Below, in pieces: positions 16,334-24,483 of a stretch of DNA of 64,000 nucleotides. Position 1 is the first letter of the stretch. Every line of letters starts with the position of its first letter. Source of the DNA: Planctomycetaceae bacterium (lineage in GTDB: Bacteria > Planctomycetota > Planctomycetia > Planctomycetales > Planctomycetaceae); assembly GCA_021732995.1 (NCBI GenBank), contig JAKFWA010000122.1, positions 1-64,000 of the forward strand, in the 5' to 3' direction. The notes below the pieces were generated by a model. It worked only from the letters and a program-made list of their open reading frames with translations. It was not told the origin of the DNA and ran no database searches. The translations under genes were made by a program, and so were the position numbers.

Positions 16334-16825
16334 ATGGACCCAATCGAGAAGCAATGGCTCCGGAGAATTGGAGCGCTGATTGTCTTAATAGTCTTCGGTT
16401 GGGGTGTGCGAGAGGGATACATCTACGTCACCGAAGTTCCCGCAGGCCATCAGCGACTGGACTTCAAGCGAGACTTCACTTCGAAGATTCACATTGATGC
16501 AGCGCGGCGAGTTGAAATTGACCAATCGTTGTATGAGCTGAAAGGAAAACCAATCTTTCTCAAGGGCTTCATGTATCCGACCGGCGAAACTGAAGGGGTT
16601 CCAGTGTTTCTCTTCATGTGGGATACATTTTCGCCCGGCTTTGGTCCATCGCCAACAGTTGCTGATTATTTCAATGTTGAACTAGCAGCCGGTGATACCT
16701 TTCCATTTTGCTACGGGGTACTGAGCGTCTGGGGCACACTGCGTGTAGACCGCACGCCTCAGAGTGATACCGCAGCCATCAGCCTTGTGGACGCTCATTG
16801 CGAGCCAGCCAGGTCGCGCTTCTAA
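16334..16825 (+). CDS. Membrane-anchored DUF3299-like protein
   Basis: The product is 163 residues; its GGAG lies inside the end of the preceding gene. An N-terminal hydrophobic anchor (about 11-29) precedes a compact domain with LKGKPIFLKGFMYPTGE and VPVFLFMWD, which matches the ELDGKKVRIxGFMLPL core of DUF3299, then FCYGVLSVWGTLRVD. The gene at 17420 encodes a second protein with the same core, so the two look paralogous. The role is not known. Confidence 0.75.
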   Translation: MDPIEKQWLRRIGALIVLIVFGWGVREGYIYVTEVPAGHQRLDFKRDFTSKIHIDAARRVEIDQSLYELKGKPIFLKGFMYPTGETEGVPVFLFMWDTFSPGFGPSPTVADYFNVELAAGDTFPFCYGVLSVWGTLRVDRTPQSDTAAISLVDAHCEPARSRF

Positions 16826-16946
16826 ATTTCGAGTTCCGCGAGGACCATTAGCGGAGGTATGACACAGGGCGAACCGGCAGGATTGACTCAACTGCGTTTC
16901 CCCACGGTCTCTGGCCCGCTGTATTCTTCCTTATGAGGCATGGTTC

Positions 16947-17417
16947 ATGCGCCAAGTAATGCCGTTTGTCTGGGGCATCTATGGTCTCGGCATCGTCGTC
17001 TTTTTGATGGCTTGCTGCTCACAAGCTTTTGAGTCGATAACGCCCAACGGCGAGTATGAGTTCCCCGTATCGGGATTCGAAGCACTGCTTTTTGGTTGGA
17101 TTACCTTGTTTACACTTTTCCCGGGATGGCTGGCGAATCCTGCTACGTTTGCCGCTGGGGCAGCACTCTATAAGAACGAGTTCAAAGCGGCCGCCTTTTG
17201 GGGAGCGTTTGCCATCCTATGTGCAGCGACGCATCTCCTCATCTGTTCGAACCACCTTCTGATCGGCGCCTGGTTATGGTTGGCCTCAATAGTCATCGTC
17301 TGGCTCAGCACGTTGATCGCTTTCGGGTCATCCTTCATTTGGACATCGCAGCTCGACACAACTCTGGTCAGAGTCCTTGATGAGCGGGTTGCGATTTCAT
17401 TGCCGACAAAGGATTGA
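16947..17417 (+). CDS. Four-span membrane protein between two DUF3299-like genes
   Basis: The product is 156 residues from the ATG at 16947, with GAGG 9 bases upstream. Four hydrophobic segments are visible (about 7-25, 45-70, 82-103, 106-130). No domain recognised. Its TGA is shared with an ATG of the next gene (TGATG), so the two are translationally coupled. Confidence 0.75.
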   Translation: MRQVMPFVWGIYGLGIVVFLMACCSQAFESITPNGEYEFPVSGFEALLFGWITLFTLFPGWLANPATFAAGAALYKNEFKAAAFWGAFAILCAATHLLICSNHLLIGAWLWLASIVIVWLSTLIAFGSSFIWTSQLDTTLVRVLDERVAISLPTKD

Positions 17418-17419
17418 TG

Positions 17420-18082
17420 ATGAGCAAACTCATTCAGATCTCTTGTGGCTTGATTTTCAGGACCTGCTCACTGGCTGGATGCGAAGGGCAGGCTCAGAAG
17501 CTGTCTTCAGAACCATCCAAACCGCCCGTTGAGGCTGTGGCCAGCAAGACTGAGGACAACCGTGTTGGGGCATCGACCGTATCGTCGTCGTCACAAGACC
17601 CTCAGCTTTCGCAGCCCGTACCGATTACTGTTGCCGACACGCCGCCAGCTAAGGCGCCTCCATCTTTGATAGCCGAGCCGGACGGTATCGTGCCGCTGAC
17701 CTTTGATACCATCGACCTGAAGAAACTCATTCCTGGAGTGACATCAGAGATAGAAGCCGCCAAACAGCTACCAAAGTGGTTGCGTGACCTTGATGGTCGG
17801 CGAGTCCGCATTCGGGGGTTTATGCTTCCATTATTCCAAGAAACCGGCATAGAAGCTTTTACTCTGGACCGAGACCTACGCGTCATGAATTTCGGCCCGA
17901 ATCCACCGGTGAGTTCATTGTGCGATGTCAAACTTCGTAAAGGCGTGACGACCGACTACATCGAGAATCGGCCGTTCGAGGTTGTTGGAGTATTCCACAT
18001 TGGTGCAAACGTAGTTCCTGGTGAATTCTATTCATTAGACGACGCAGTCATCAGCCACATCCCCCGCAAGCCCAAGCCTTAA
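17420..18082 (+). CDS. DUF3299-like lipoprotein
   Basis: The product is 220 residues from the ATG at 17420; AAAGGA sits 6 bases before it, so it is preferred to the ATG at 17417. The signal ends in a lipobox (CSLAGC), followed by a Pro/Ser/Lys-rich linker of about 60 residues and a domain with LDGRRVRIRGFMLPLFQE, then NFGPNPPVSSLCDVKL and a C-terminal FHIGANVVPGEFYSLDDAVISH. Its stop overlaps that of the convergent phosphoesterase gene in a TTAA tetranucleotide. DUF3299 proteins are envelope proteins of unknown function. Confidence 0.85.
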   Translation: MSKLIQISCGLIFRTCSLAGCEGQAQKLSSEPSKPPVEAVASKTEDNRVGASTVSSSSQDPQLSQPVPITVADTPPAKAPPSLIAEPDGIVPLTFDTIDLKKLIPGVTSEIEAAKQLPKWLRDLDGRRVRIRGFMLPLFQETGIEAFTLDRDLRVMNFGPNPPVSSLCDVKLRKGVTTDYIENRPFEVVGVFHIGANVVPGEFYSLDDAVISHIPRKPKP

Positions 18083-18975
18083 GCCAATTCACGCAGTCGG
18101 AAGACCGTGACTTCGGGGCGCGAGGCCATGCGGGCGCGAACTGAGTATCCGACACCGCGATTGACGTAGAGCGTTCGGCCGCCACCAAGCTGTACTTCAC
18201 CGGCGATGTAGTTCTTGTTACGGACAGGCACCACCGGCGCACTGTAACCTGGCAGGCGGACCTGACCGCCGTGCGTATGACCGCTTAAGACCCAACCTTG
18301 AAACGCGCCCCAGAGATTGGCATCCATCGCATCCGGATTGTGGCACAGCACCAGAGTTGGCGCTGCGGGATCAAAGTGTTTGGCGATCAGACCCGGACGA
18401 AACTCGGAAGTCCAATAGTCATCGACGCCTGCCAGTAGCAACCCGTGCGTTTCAATACATTCGTTGCGCAGCACCGTCATACCGGCATTACGGGCGATCG
18501 TTGCTATGTCGTCCGCGGCTGGAAGGTCCTTCCAGCGATGCCCGAAATCGTGATTTCCCAGCACCGCATAGGTGCCCAGTTTTCCGTGCGGAAAATGAGT
18601 CAGGTTGCGAATCATCTGCTCGCGCGGAATCCGGCCCTTGTTCAGCGTGAGAAAGTCACCCGTCATGACGACAAAATCGGGTTTCAGCTCGGCAGTCCTG
18701 CGATAGACATCCAGCAGATAGTCGTCATCCACTACCGGGCCGATATGCAGATCACTGAGTTGAACAACGGTCTTTCCCTCAAGGCCGCGCGGCAGGTTCT
18801 TCAGCGGCATCTCACGCGTGTGGAAATCAACCCAGTGCGGTTCGATCCCGAAGACGTAACCGGCTCCGCCCAGCGAGACTCCAGCCAGCCCCAGTCCCAG
18901 TTGTTTGAGCAGACGACGGCGCGTCACCTTGCCTTCCTGTGTTTTGGCAATCGTGCCAATCTGGGGTTCATCCAT
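18079..18975 (-). CDS. Tat-exported metallophosphoesterase (YkuE-like)
   Basis: The product is 298 residues. The N-terminus has a twin-arginine signal (TRRRLLKQLGLGLAG). The calcineurin-type motifs follow in order: SDLHIG (Asp75, His77), MTGDF (Asp107), LGNHDFG, VLCHNPD and SGHTHGGQ. These ligate two metal ions. YkuE and relatives act outside the membrane on phospholipid headgroup-type or nucleotide phosphodiesters. It converges on the DUF3299 lipoprotein gene. Confidence 0.93.
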   Translation of the reverse strand: MDEPQIGTIAKTQEGKVTRRRLLKQLGLGLAGVSLGGAGYVFGIEPHWVDFHTREMPLKNLPRGLEGKTVVQLSDLHIGPVVDDDYLLDVYRRTAELKPDFVVMTGDFLTLNKGRIPREQMIRNLTHFPHGKLGTYAVLGNHDFGHRWKDLPAADDIATIARNAGMTVLRNECIETHGLLLAGVDDYWTSEFRPGLIAKHFDPAAPTLVLCHNPDAMDANLWGAFQGWVLSGHTHGGQVRLPGYSAPVVPVRNKNYIAGEVQLGGGRTLYVNRGVGYSVRARMASRPEVTVFRLRELA

Positions 18976-19228
18976 TTGAGACCTCGCGCATTCCGGGCAA
19001 TCGTCGTATCGATAAGTCTAAGACTATAAAATCAAGGGCGTTTTCACTGATACATCGGTTTGAGGCGGCGTGAGAGATAGGCGTCGCCGACACGCTGCGT
19101 CACGCGACGATGAAGTTTGCCGAATGATTTGCGCGTGGCGTGTGTGGCCAGTTTTCGGCCTCAGCAATAGAAGAAGCCCCCAGCAGTTCGGGCAAAGTGG
19201 ACGCACTCGCCTACTCAAGGATTTCATC

Positions 19229-19909
19229 GTGTCTGCAGAGTCTGATCGCAATTCTGATACGCGCTGCGAGAACCAGTTGCAGTCGCTGCTGGCGAGTGCT
19301 CAACGGCACGGCGGCGGAACTCAGTTGGGTGAGTTACTGCAGGCGTATCAGAACTATTTGACGTTGCTCGCGCGGGCGCAGATCGGACGGCGATTGCAGG
19401 CGCGGATCAGTCCTTCGGACGTGGTGCAGGAAACGGTGATGGATGCCGTCCGCGACTTCGGCCAGTTTCACGGTTCGTCGGAACGCGAATTCCTCGGCTG
19501 GTTGCGACAAATCCTGATCAACAACCTGATGCGCTGTGTCGAACAGCATGTCAAAGCTGCCAAGCGGGACGTGCGTTGCGAAGTCTCTCTGCAACAGATT
19601 GCGAACGACGTCGACCAGACAGCAACTTTCATCGACCGGTTTGTGCTGACGGGGCAGCAGTCGCCGAGTGCCGTAGCCTCACAACGCGAACTGGCCGTCG
19701 TAATTGCGGACCTGCTGGCCAGGCTGCCCGAGCAGTATCGCGACGTGATCGTGCTGAGGAATCTGGAAGGACTCAGCTTCGAAGAGGTCGCTCAGGAGAT
19801 GGACCGCACGGTGGGTGCCGTTCGCATGTTATGGATCCGAGCCATCGACCGCTTCCGCTCCGTAGTCGAGGCCAGCGGTATCGCGGGGGATATTGATATC
19901 CCGAGTTGA
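19229..19909 (+). CDS. ECF-type RNA polymerase sigma factor
   Basis: The product is 226 residues from the GTG at 19229, with AAGGA 7 bases upstream; the frame could be extended 53 codons but the extension has no sigma features. Region 2 reads SPSDVVQETVMDAVRDFGQFHG...FLGWLRQILINNL, and region 4 LARLPEQYRDVIVLRNLEGLSFEEVAQEMDRTVGAVRMLWIRAIDRF. This is the planctomycete ECF group whose region 2 begins with DVVQET. No anti-sigma factor gene is adjacent, which is usual in the group. Confidence 0.92.
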   Translation: MSAESDRNSDTRCENQLQSLLASAQRHGGGTQLGELLQAYQNYLTLLARAQIGRRLQARISPSDVVQETVMDAVRDFGQFHGSSEREFLGWLRQILINNLMRCVEQHVKAAKRDVRCEVSLQQIANDVDQTATFIDRFVLTGQQSPSAVASQRELAVVIADLLARLPEQYRDVIVLRNLEGLSFEEVAQEMDRTVGAVRMLWIRAIDRFRSVVEASGIAGDIDIPS

Positions 19910-19980
19910 GAGCAGCAACGCGTCAGCAGCTCAGGATTGTCTGGGATTCGTATCGATCAGCGTTCCGATGATCGCGGGAT

Positions 19981-20004
19981 GTCGGCACACGGAGAGTGCC
20001 GACC
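19981..20004. repeat. GTCGGCAC palindrome, same family as 399-438
   Basis: The sequence GTCGGCACACGGAGAGTGCC followed by GACC repeats the palindromic core seen at 399-438. It is the only structure in the 117-base gap between the convergent sigma-factor and stress-protein genes. Confidence 0.6.
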
Positions 20005-20026
20005 ACGAATTTGCGACTGTGGGCCA

Positions 20027-20470
20027 TCACGGCCGGATGGTCAGGACGGGGCAGGGGGCATGCTGGACGACTCGTTCGGCGACGCTGCCCAGCAGCAGGT
20101 GCGTCAGGCCGGTGCGACCGTGGGTGCTCAAGACGATCAGGTCGATTTTGTTCTCTTGCGCGTAACTGCAGATCTCGGCATAGGGCGCACCGACGCGTGA
20201 GGAGCGGACGACCTGATGCTGGCTGGACCAGTCCGCGGACGGCACCTTGTGCAACGCCGTTTCGATGTTCTGGCGAGTCTCGGCGAGGAACGTCTGCGGC
20301 ACCGCCACCGTGACCGCGACCACCGGGGCGGTCAGGACGATGTCCTGCACGACGTGCAACACGTGCAGTTCCCCGCCGAAGGTCTCCGTGAACGCACAAG
20401 CGGCGGCTTCTGCGTTCCTGGAGGCGTCACTGAAATCCGTCGGGAACAGAATCCGGGAGACCTTGAACAT
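20027..20470 (-). CDS. Universal stress protein (UspA family)
   Basis: The product is 147 residues, single-domain length. It starts VSRILFPTDFSDASRNAEAA and ends with STHGRTGLTHLLLGSVAERV, the ATP-binding G-x2-G-x9-GS type motif, then HAPCPVLTIRP. Members bind ATP as dimers and are involved in stress survival. A GAGGTGG box lies before the ATG at 20470. It converges on the sigma-factor gene. Confidence 0.95.
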   Translation of the reverse strand: MFKVSRILFPTDFSDASRNAEAAACAFTETFGGELHVLHVVQDIVLTAPVVAVTVAVPQTFLAETRQNIETALHKVPSADWSSQHQVVRSSRVGAPYAEICSYAQENKIDLIVLSTHGRTGLTHLLLGSVAERVVQHAPCPVLTIRP

Positions 20471-20611
20471 GGACCACCTCGCGATGGAAAGGACCGCGCA
20501 ATCGGAAAACTCAATCTATTTTTTCTGACCGTTACAAAGCTCAAGATCGGCAATCTCTATGCCGATACCTGAAAAGGCGGGTTGTCTTTTCTCTCCACGG
20601 ATGGAGGCCTT

Positions 20612-21136
20612 ATGTCAGCGGCTCTTACAAAAATCTCCGAGATCGCCACTTCGCTTTCACGTAAGAAACCGTTGGCAGTCTTAGCTTTATGTGCAGTTGC
20701 AGTCTGTCTGGCCGCCTGGATCATGAGGGGAGATGGGCAAGATACTGAAGATGGACTAGCTGAAGACGACTTGTTTCCCGAGCTGAAGCTGAACGGAGCT
20801 TTGGGCGTGAGCGACTCAGGTTCCGAGCTGAAAACTGACCGCGACGCGCCCTTCCTGCTCCCTGACGACGACCGCGCTCGAGCTGTGAGTTCGAAACTGG
20901 CCGAGCAGGATTCCGACGGACCGCTGTTCCCCGGTCAGCCGGGTTTTGAAACGGTGATCCAGACGACCGGGCCGAGCAGCAAGATTGAAACTGCCGGTTT
21001 CACTCACACACCGCCACCCGGTGCAGCGAAACCGATCGCCGCCGGCGCGACGCGGGTGACCTCGAATCAACCAGTCTGGCTGACGGGAACCATCGAACTC
21101 GACACAGGCAGCCGCGGCGAGAAGCAACCTCAGTAG
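20612..21136 (+). CDS. Membrane-anchored low-complexity protein upstream of ExeA-like ATPase
   Basis: The product is 174 residues from the ATG at 20612, with GGAGG about 6 bases upstream. A single hydrophobic helix at about 29-47 (PLAVLALCAVAVCLAAWI) anchors a disordered, acidic Pro/Ser/Gly/Asp-rich tail; there is no recognisable domain. It sits 59 bases before the ExeA-like ATPase, on the same strand. It may be the anchor or partner of that ATPase, but this is inference. Confidence 0.7.
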   Translation: MSAALTKISEIATSLSRKKPLAVLALCAVAVCLAAWIMRGDGQDTEDGLAEDDLFPELKLNGALGVSDSGSELKTDRDAPFLLPDDDRARAVSSKLAEQDSDGPLFPGQPGFETVIQTTGPSSKIETAGFTHTPPPGAAKPIAAGATRVTSNQPVWLTGTIELDTGSRGEKQPQ

Positions 21137-21195
21137 AACGCGTCGCCCACGCGCTCGTCACCTTGAGTCTTTTTGTACTTGCACTGGATCGCACG

Positions 21196-22017
21196 ATGTA
21201 CGCTCAATACTGGAACCTCGGCAGCCGCCCCTTTGAGAACGATGGCAACCCGGCCTTCTTCTATCGCAGCCGCACGCATCGCGCCGCGATGCTGAAGCTC
21301 AAGTATCTGCTGGAGAGCAACAAGGGCGCAGGGCTGCTGGTGGGTGGTACGGGCTTCGGCAAAACGTATCTCACAAAGATCCTGCTGCGTGAACTCGCCG
21401 AGCCATTCGCGCCGCTGGTGCAGATCCAGTATCCCTTCCTCAGCCCCACTGAACTGCTGGCTTATCTGGCGGCGGAGCTCAGCGGCGACGATTCCGAAAT
21501 CAGCCGCGACGTCACAGCGACAGATCGCATTCTGCGCCGTCTGGAAGGCGCGCTGCTGCAGCATACTCAAGCGCACCGCCATCCGGTGATCGTGCTGGAC
21601 GACGCTCATCTGGTGACTGACCCCGCCGTGTTCCAGACGTTGCAACTGCTGCTGAACTTTCGCGAGCAGTCGCCATTCACGCTGCTGATCAGCGGACAGG
21701 CATCGCTGCTGGCGCGTGTAGCGCACCTGCCTGAACTGGATGAACGACTCGGCGTGAAGTCTCAACTGCAACCGTTCTCACAAGAAGAAACGGCCGCATA
21801 TGTGAGCCATCGCCTGGAGGTCGCCGGCATGAAATCACCGATCTTCAACACTGCGGCGCTGAAGGAGATTCATGAACTCTCCGGTGGCATACCGCGGCGC
21901 ATCAATCGCATTGCTGACCTGTCGCTGCTGGTGGGGTATGTCGACAAGATGAACGTGCTCTCGCCTCGCGAAGTCGGCTCCGTGGCAGATGAAATCGGCG
22001 TTTCGTCGCTGGTGTGA
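21196..22017 (+). CDS. ExeA-like AAA ATPase
   Basis: The product is 273 residues from the ATG at 21196 (MYAQYWNLGSRPFEND). It has a Walker A of GGTGFGKT, Walker B VIVLDDAH, sensor ISGQ, and the ExeA-type C-terminal ELSGGIPRRINRIADLSLLVGY. Full-length ExeA also carries a peptidoglycan-binding domain; here there is only the ATPase domain. Family members hydrolyse ATP to help assemble secretin ports through the peptidoglycan. No secretin gene is in the window. Confidence 0.92.
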   Translation: MYAQYWNLGSRPFENDGNPAFFYRSRTHRAAMLKLKYLLESNKGAGLLVGGTGFGKTYLTKILLRELAEPFAPLVQIQYPFLSPTELLAYLAAELSGDDSEISRDVTATDRILRRLEGALLQHTQAHRHPVIVLDDAHLVTDPAVFQTLQLLLNFREQSPFTLLISGQASLLARVAHLPELDERLGVKSQLQPFSQEETAAYVSHRLEVAGMKSPIFNTAALKEIHELSGGIPRRINRIADLSLLVGYVDKMNVLSPREVGSVADEIGVSSLV

Positions 22018-22074
22018 CCCGTTGGTTGGGTTGAGCTCCAAAACCGACCGCAGCTTGAGATGTCTCTCGTAGTC

Positions 22075-22142
22075 ATCTGTAGCATGGACGCCCCGTCCGT
22101 GCCGCAGCAACTACGCACGGACGGGGCGTCCATGCTACAGAT
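22075..22142. repeat. Perfect 28-base hairpin repeat
   Basis: Arms 22075-22102 and 22115-22142 match at 28 of 28 positions with a 12-base loop (core GGACGCCCCGTCCGTGC). It lies between the convergent ATPase and DUF1444 genes. It could act as a bidirectional terminator, but the sequence looks like a mobile palindromic repeat. Confidence 0.85.
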
Positions 22143-22218
22143 TGTCGATGCCATGCTCCGCTAGACAATCGTGGTGAGTCGCCCTGCGTTGACCCACCCT
22201 AACATGCGCAATGTGGAA

Positions 22219-23490
22219 CTAGACTTCGCCGTATTCACTGACGCCGTCCAGACTCACCAACAGCAGCTTGGAACTCAACGGGTGGTCCATGCGGTCGAAG
22301 TCTTCCGCGACCTTGTGGCGGATCTGGTCAATCATCTCTTCGGAATCAAGACTCAGCGCCACAAAGAAGTCGCGGTTGGGAATGCCGACCACGAACTCGC
22401 GGCCCAGGATCTCCTGCATCGATTCATGGAATGACGGGCTCAACAGCCGCGCTGTGTTATAGGCATCGGGACGTTGCGGCAGCACCAGCTTCGGGCCTTC
22501 TTCTTCGTCACCCGTGACGACGAGTTCCATCACGTTCTCGTCGAAGTACGCCTCCAGGTTCTGCATGGCGATTTCGTGCAGGTCCTCGACGCTCAAGTTC
22601 CAGATCGGCAGCAGATCCGCACGGATGAACCAGTAGGCTTGCGGCTCGTCCACAACGTACAGGACGGCCAGATCACCAACCCAAGGCTGACAGACGAACT
22701 CTTTGTATTGCGCACTGCGGACGTGGTCCGGATACAGCATCGGCATGATGCGTTCGCGGATGTTTTCGAGTTTGGGCGAGATCTTGGAATCGCCCCAACG
22801 CTGCACGTCGGCCAAGGCGCTGAGGGCCGGCTGGATGATCTCTTCGAACTTGTCCGGAGACTGCGTGTACGAGCGATAGAAGTTGAACAGGTTGACCGTC
22901 GATTCGCCGAGCTTCAACTGCATCTTGTCGTCGAGTTCGCAGACCAGGTCCTTGAACTCGGAGCGAGCGAACTCCAGCACGCGATTGGCAAAGATGCCCG
23001 GCGGCTCGGCCAGTTGCGGCGCGAACTCGATTGATTCCAGAGTCATGCGGACGAGCGTGTCGCTCTCAGGATCGAACTCACCTTCCTGCAGGTAGACGGC
23101 GACCACACGCAGGCTGCCTTCACGAATCGCCCAGACTCGCCAACGTCGCCATTCACGTTTGGTCAGGACTCGCTGCCACCAGGGCGTTTCCGGCCCCAGC
23201 ATGGCTTCGCCTTCCAGCCCGATCGAATGCTGCGAGATTCGGAGCGGCTTGATTTCGTGCACGTTGCGACGCACGGGGAAGAGTTGTTCGAGGCCGTTCA
23301 GGGAATCGTTGACGGCTTCTTCCTCGGGGATCCACAGGCAATGGATCGTCAGTGACACGCGGCCGTCCGACGACGACACTTGCACCGTGCTGCTATCCGC
23401 TTCGACTCGCCAATGAGTCGGACGGCGGACCTGAAACCAGTTCGATGGACCAATAATGGAGGGCCACTGTTCCGGGACGTTAATCGACAA
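22219..23490 (-). CDS. DUF1444-family protein
   Basis: The product is 423 residues. The start is a TTG at 23490, with GGGAA upstream; another TTG lies 13 codons further up and I cannot decide between them. The C-terminal half (about residues 260-423) has the DUF1444 (YtpQ) features: YWFIRADLLPIWNLSVEDLHEIAMQNLE and IPNRDFFVALSLDSEEMIDQIRHKV. The N-terminal half is a beta-rich domain with W and E/D-rich segments. No function is established for the family. Confidence 0.82.
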   Translation of the reverse strand: MSINVPEQWPSIIGPSNWFQVRRPTHWRVEADSSTVQVSSSDGRVSLTIHCLWIPEEEAVNDSLNGLEQLFPVRRNVHEIKPLRISQHSIGLEGEAMLGPETPWWQRVLTKREWRRWRVWAIREGSLRVVAVYLQEGEFDPESDTLVRMTLESIEFAPQLAEPPGIFANRVLEFARSEFKDLVCELDDKMQLKLGESTVNLFNFYRSYTQSPDKFEEIIQPALSALADVQRWGDSKISPKLENIRERIMPMLYPDHVRSAQYKEFVCQPWVGDLAVLYVVDEPQAYWFIRADLLPIWNLSVEDLHEIAMQNLEAYFDENVMELVVTGDEEEGPKLVLPQRPDAYNTARLLSPSFHESMQEILGREFVVGIPNRDFFVALSLDSEEMIDQIRHKVAEDFDRMDHPLSSKLLLVSLDGVSEYGEV

Positions 23491-23808
23491 GGAAGAATTC
23501 CCGCACCAAGAGAGTGTTCGATGACAACGGTTATCTTAACAGGCTCGCAATCCCTCTTCAGCGCCCGAACATACGGGAATATCTGACAGCTAGAATCAAC
23601 AAGTCCTGATGTGCGGCCTCATCACCCGATTTTTCGCGCAGACATGTGGCAGAATGTGATCTAACCGCCGCATTTCGCGCTGAGTGGCGGTCTTCCCTCA
23701 ATTTCGAGGAAGAATTAGGAAAGCTGAACGCGCACCTTGCACCCGGCCTTTCAGGATCAAGGATGGTTGATCCGATCGAGCTGGCCACCGCCCAACGGGA
23801 TTGAACTC
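23491..23808. other. Intergenic region between divergent DUF1444 and ExbB-like genes
   Basis: This 318-base region separates two divergent genes, so both promoters should lie here. I see no clear consensus promoter, repeat or small gene in it. Confidence 0.5.
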
Positions 23809-24483
23809 ATGCTTCTAGATATCGACGAGAAAGCCCTGATTCAGGTTCTGGGTGTCATCTCTCAGTTCTCCACACGCATCGTCAGTGGCATCTTCCTGAT
23901 GCACCTGTTTGTGTTCTTCGTGTTATGGCTCTGGTGGCGACAGCATCTGCGTGTCCTTGTTCAAACCTTGCGAGACTTCACCAGCAAGCTGAATCATCAA
24001 AGCCGCCTCGATGCGTGGTGCCACCCCACCGAACAGATCGATGCATTTCTGGCGGACGTTAAAGACGTGATGGCTGGACCAAAGGACTCAGAGGATCGCA
24101 AGCAACTGCAGTTGCGCCTGAAGCTGTTCGATGAGAAGCGGCGTTACCTGAGCGCTGTCGGTTTCGAGACCAGCTACAACATCTGCCGCACGATGATCGA
24201 GGCGTACCCGCTGTTCGGCATCCTGGGCACGCTGTTGGCCATGGCTGTCGGTCTGGCCTCGCGCCAGGCGGGCGACGGGACCGGCAACGTGACGATGATC
24301 GTCTCGCGACTGGGTGAGGCCATCTGGTGCACAGTGGTCGGACTGGTCGCAACGCTGGTCTTGATGTTCATCAACAGCATCATCGAACCGCGCTTTCAGA
24401 AGCTGCAGGAGAACCGGACCGCCATTCGCGACGCGGTGCAGCATGTGAAGCGTGAGCTGTCTACGTCGGGAGGCAGCGCATGA
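23809..24483 (+). CDS. MotA/TolQ/ExbB-like proton-channel subunit
   Basis: The product is 224 residues from the ATG at 23809; the 24 upstream codons are not needed. A first hydrophobic helix (about 15-45), a cytoplasmic helical loop (about 60-130), and then YPLFGILGTLLAMAVGLASR and GEAIWCTVVGLVATLVLMFINSI make up the two conserved helices of the MotA/TolQ/ExbB family. Such proteins form pentamers around a dimer of ExbD/TolR-type subunits and convert proton flow into force. Its stop overlaps the start of the ExbD-like gene as ATGA. Confidence 0.88.
   Translation: MLLDIDEKALIQVLGVISQFSTRIVSGIFLMHLFVFFVLWLWWRQHLRVLVQTLRDFTSKLNHQSRLDAWCHPTEQIDAFLADVKDVMAGPKDSEDRKQLQLRLKLFDEKRRYLSAVGFETSYNICRTMIEAYPLFGILGTLLAMAVGLASRQAGDGTGNVTMIVSRLGEAIWCTVVGLVATLVLMFINSIIEPRFQKLQENRTAIRDAVQHVKRELSTSGGSA

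Noticed and set aside
20027-20470. Sensor or two-component role for the stress protein
   Set aside because: It has only the single UspA domain and ATP-binding motif; there is no kinase or receiver near.
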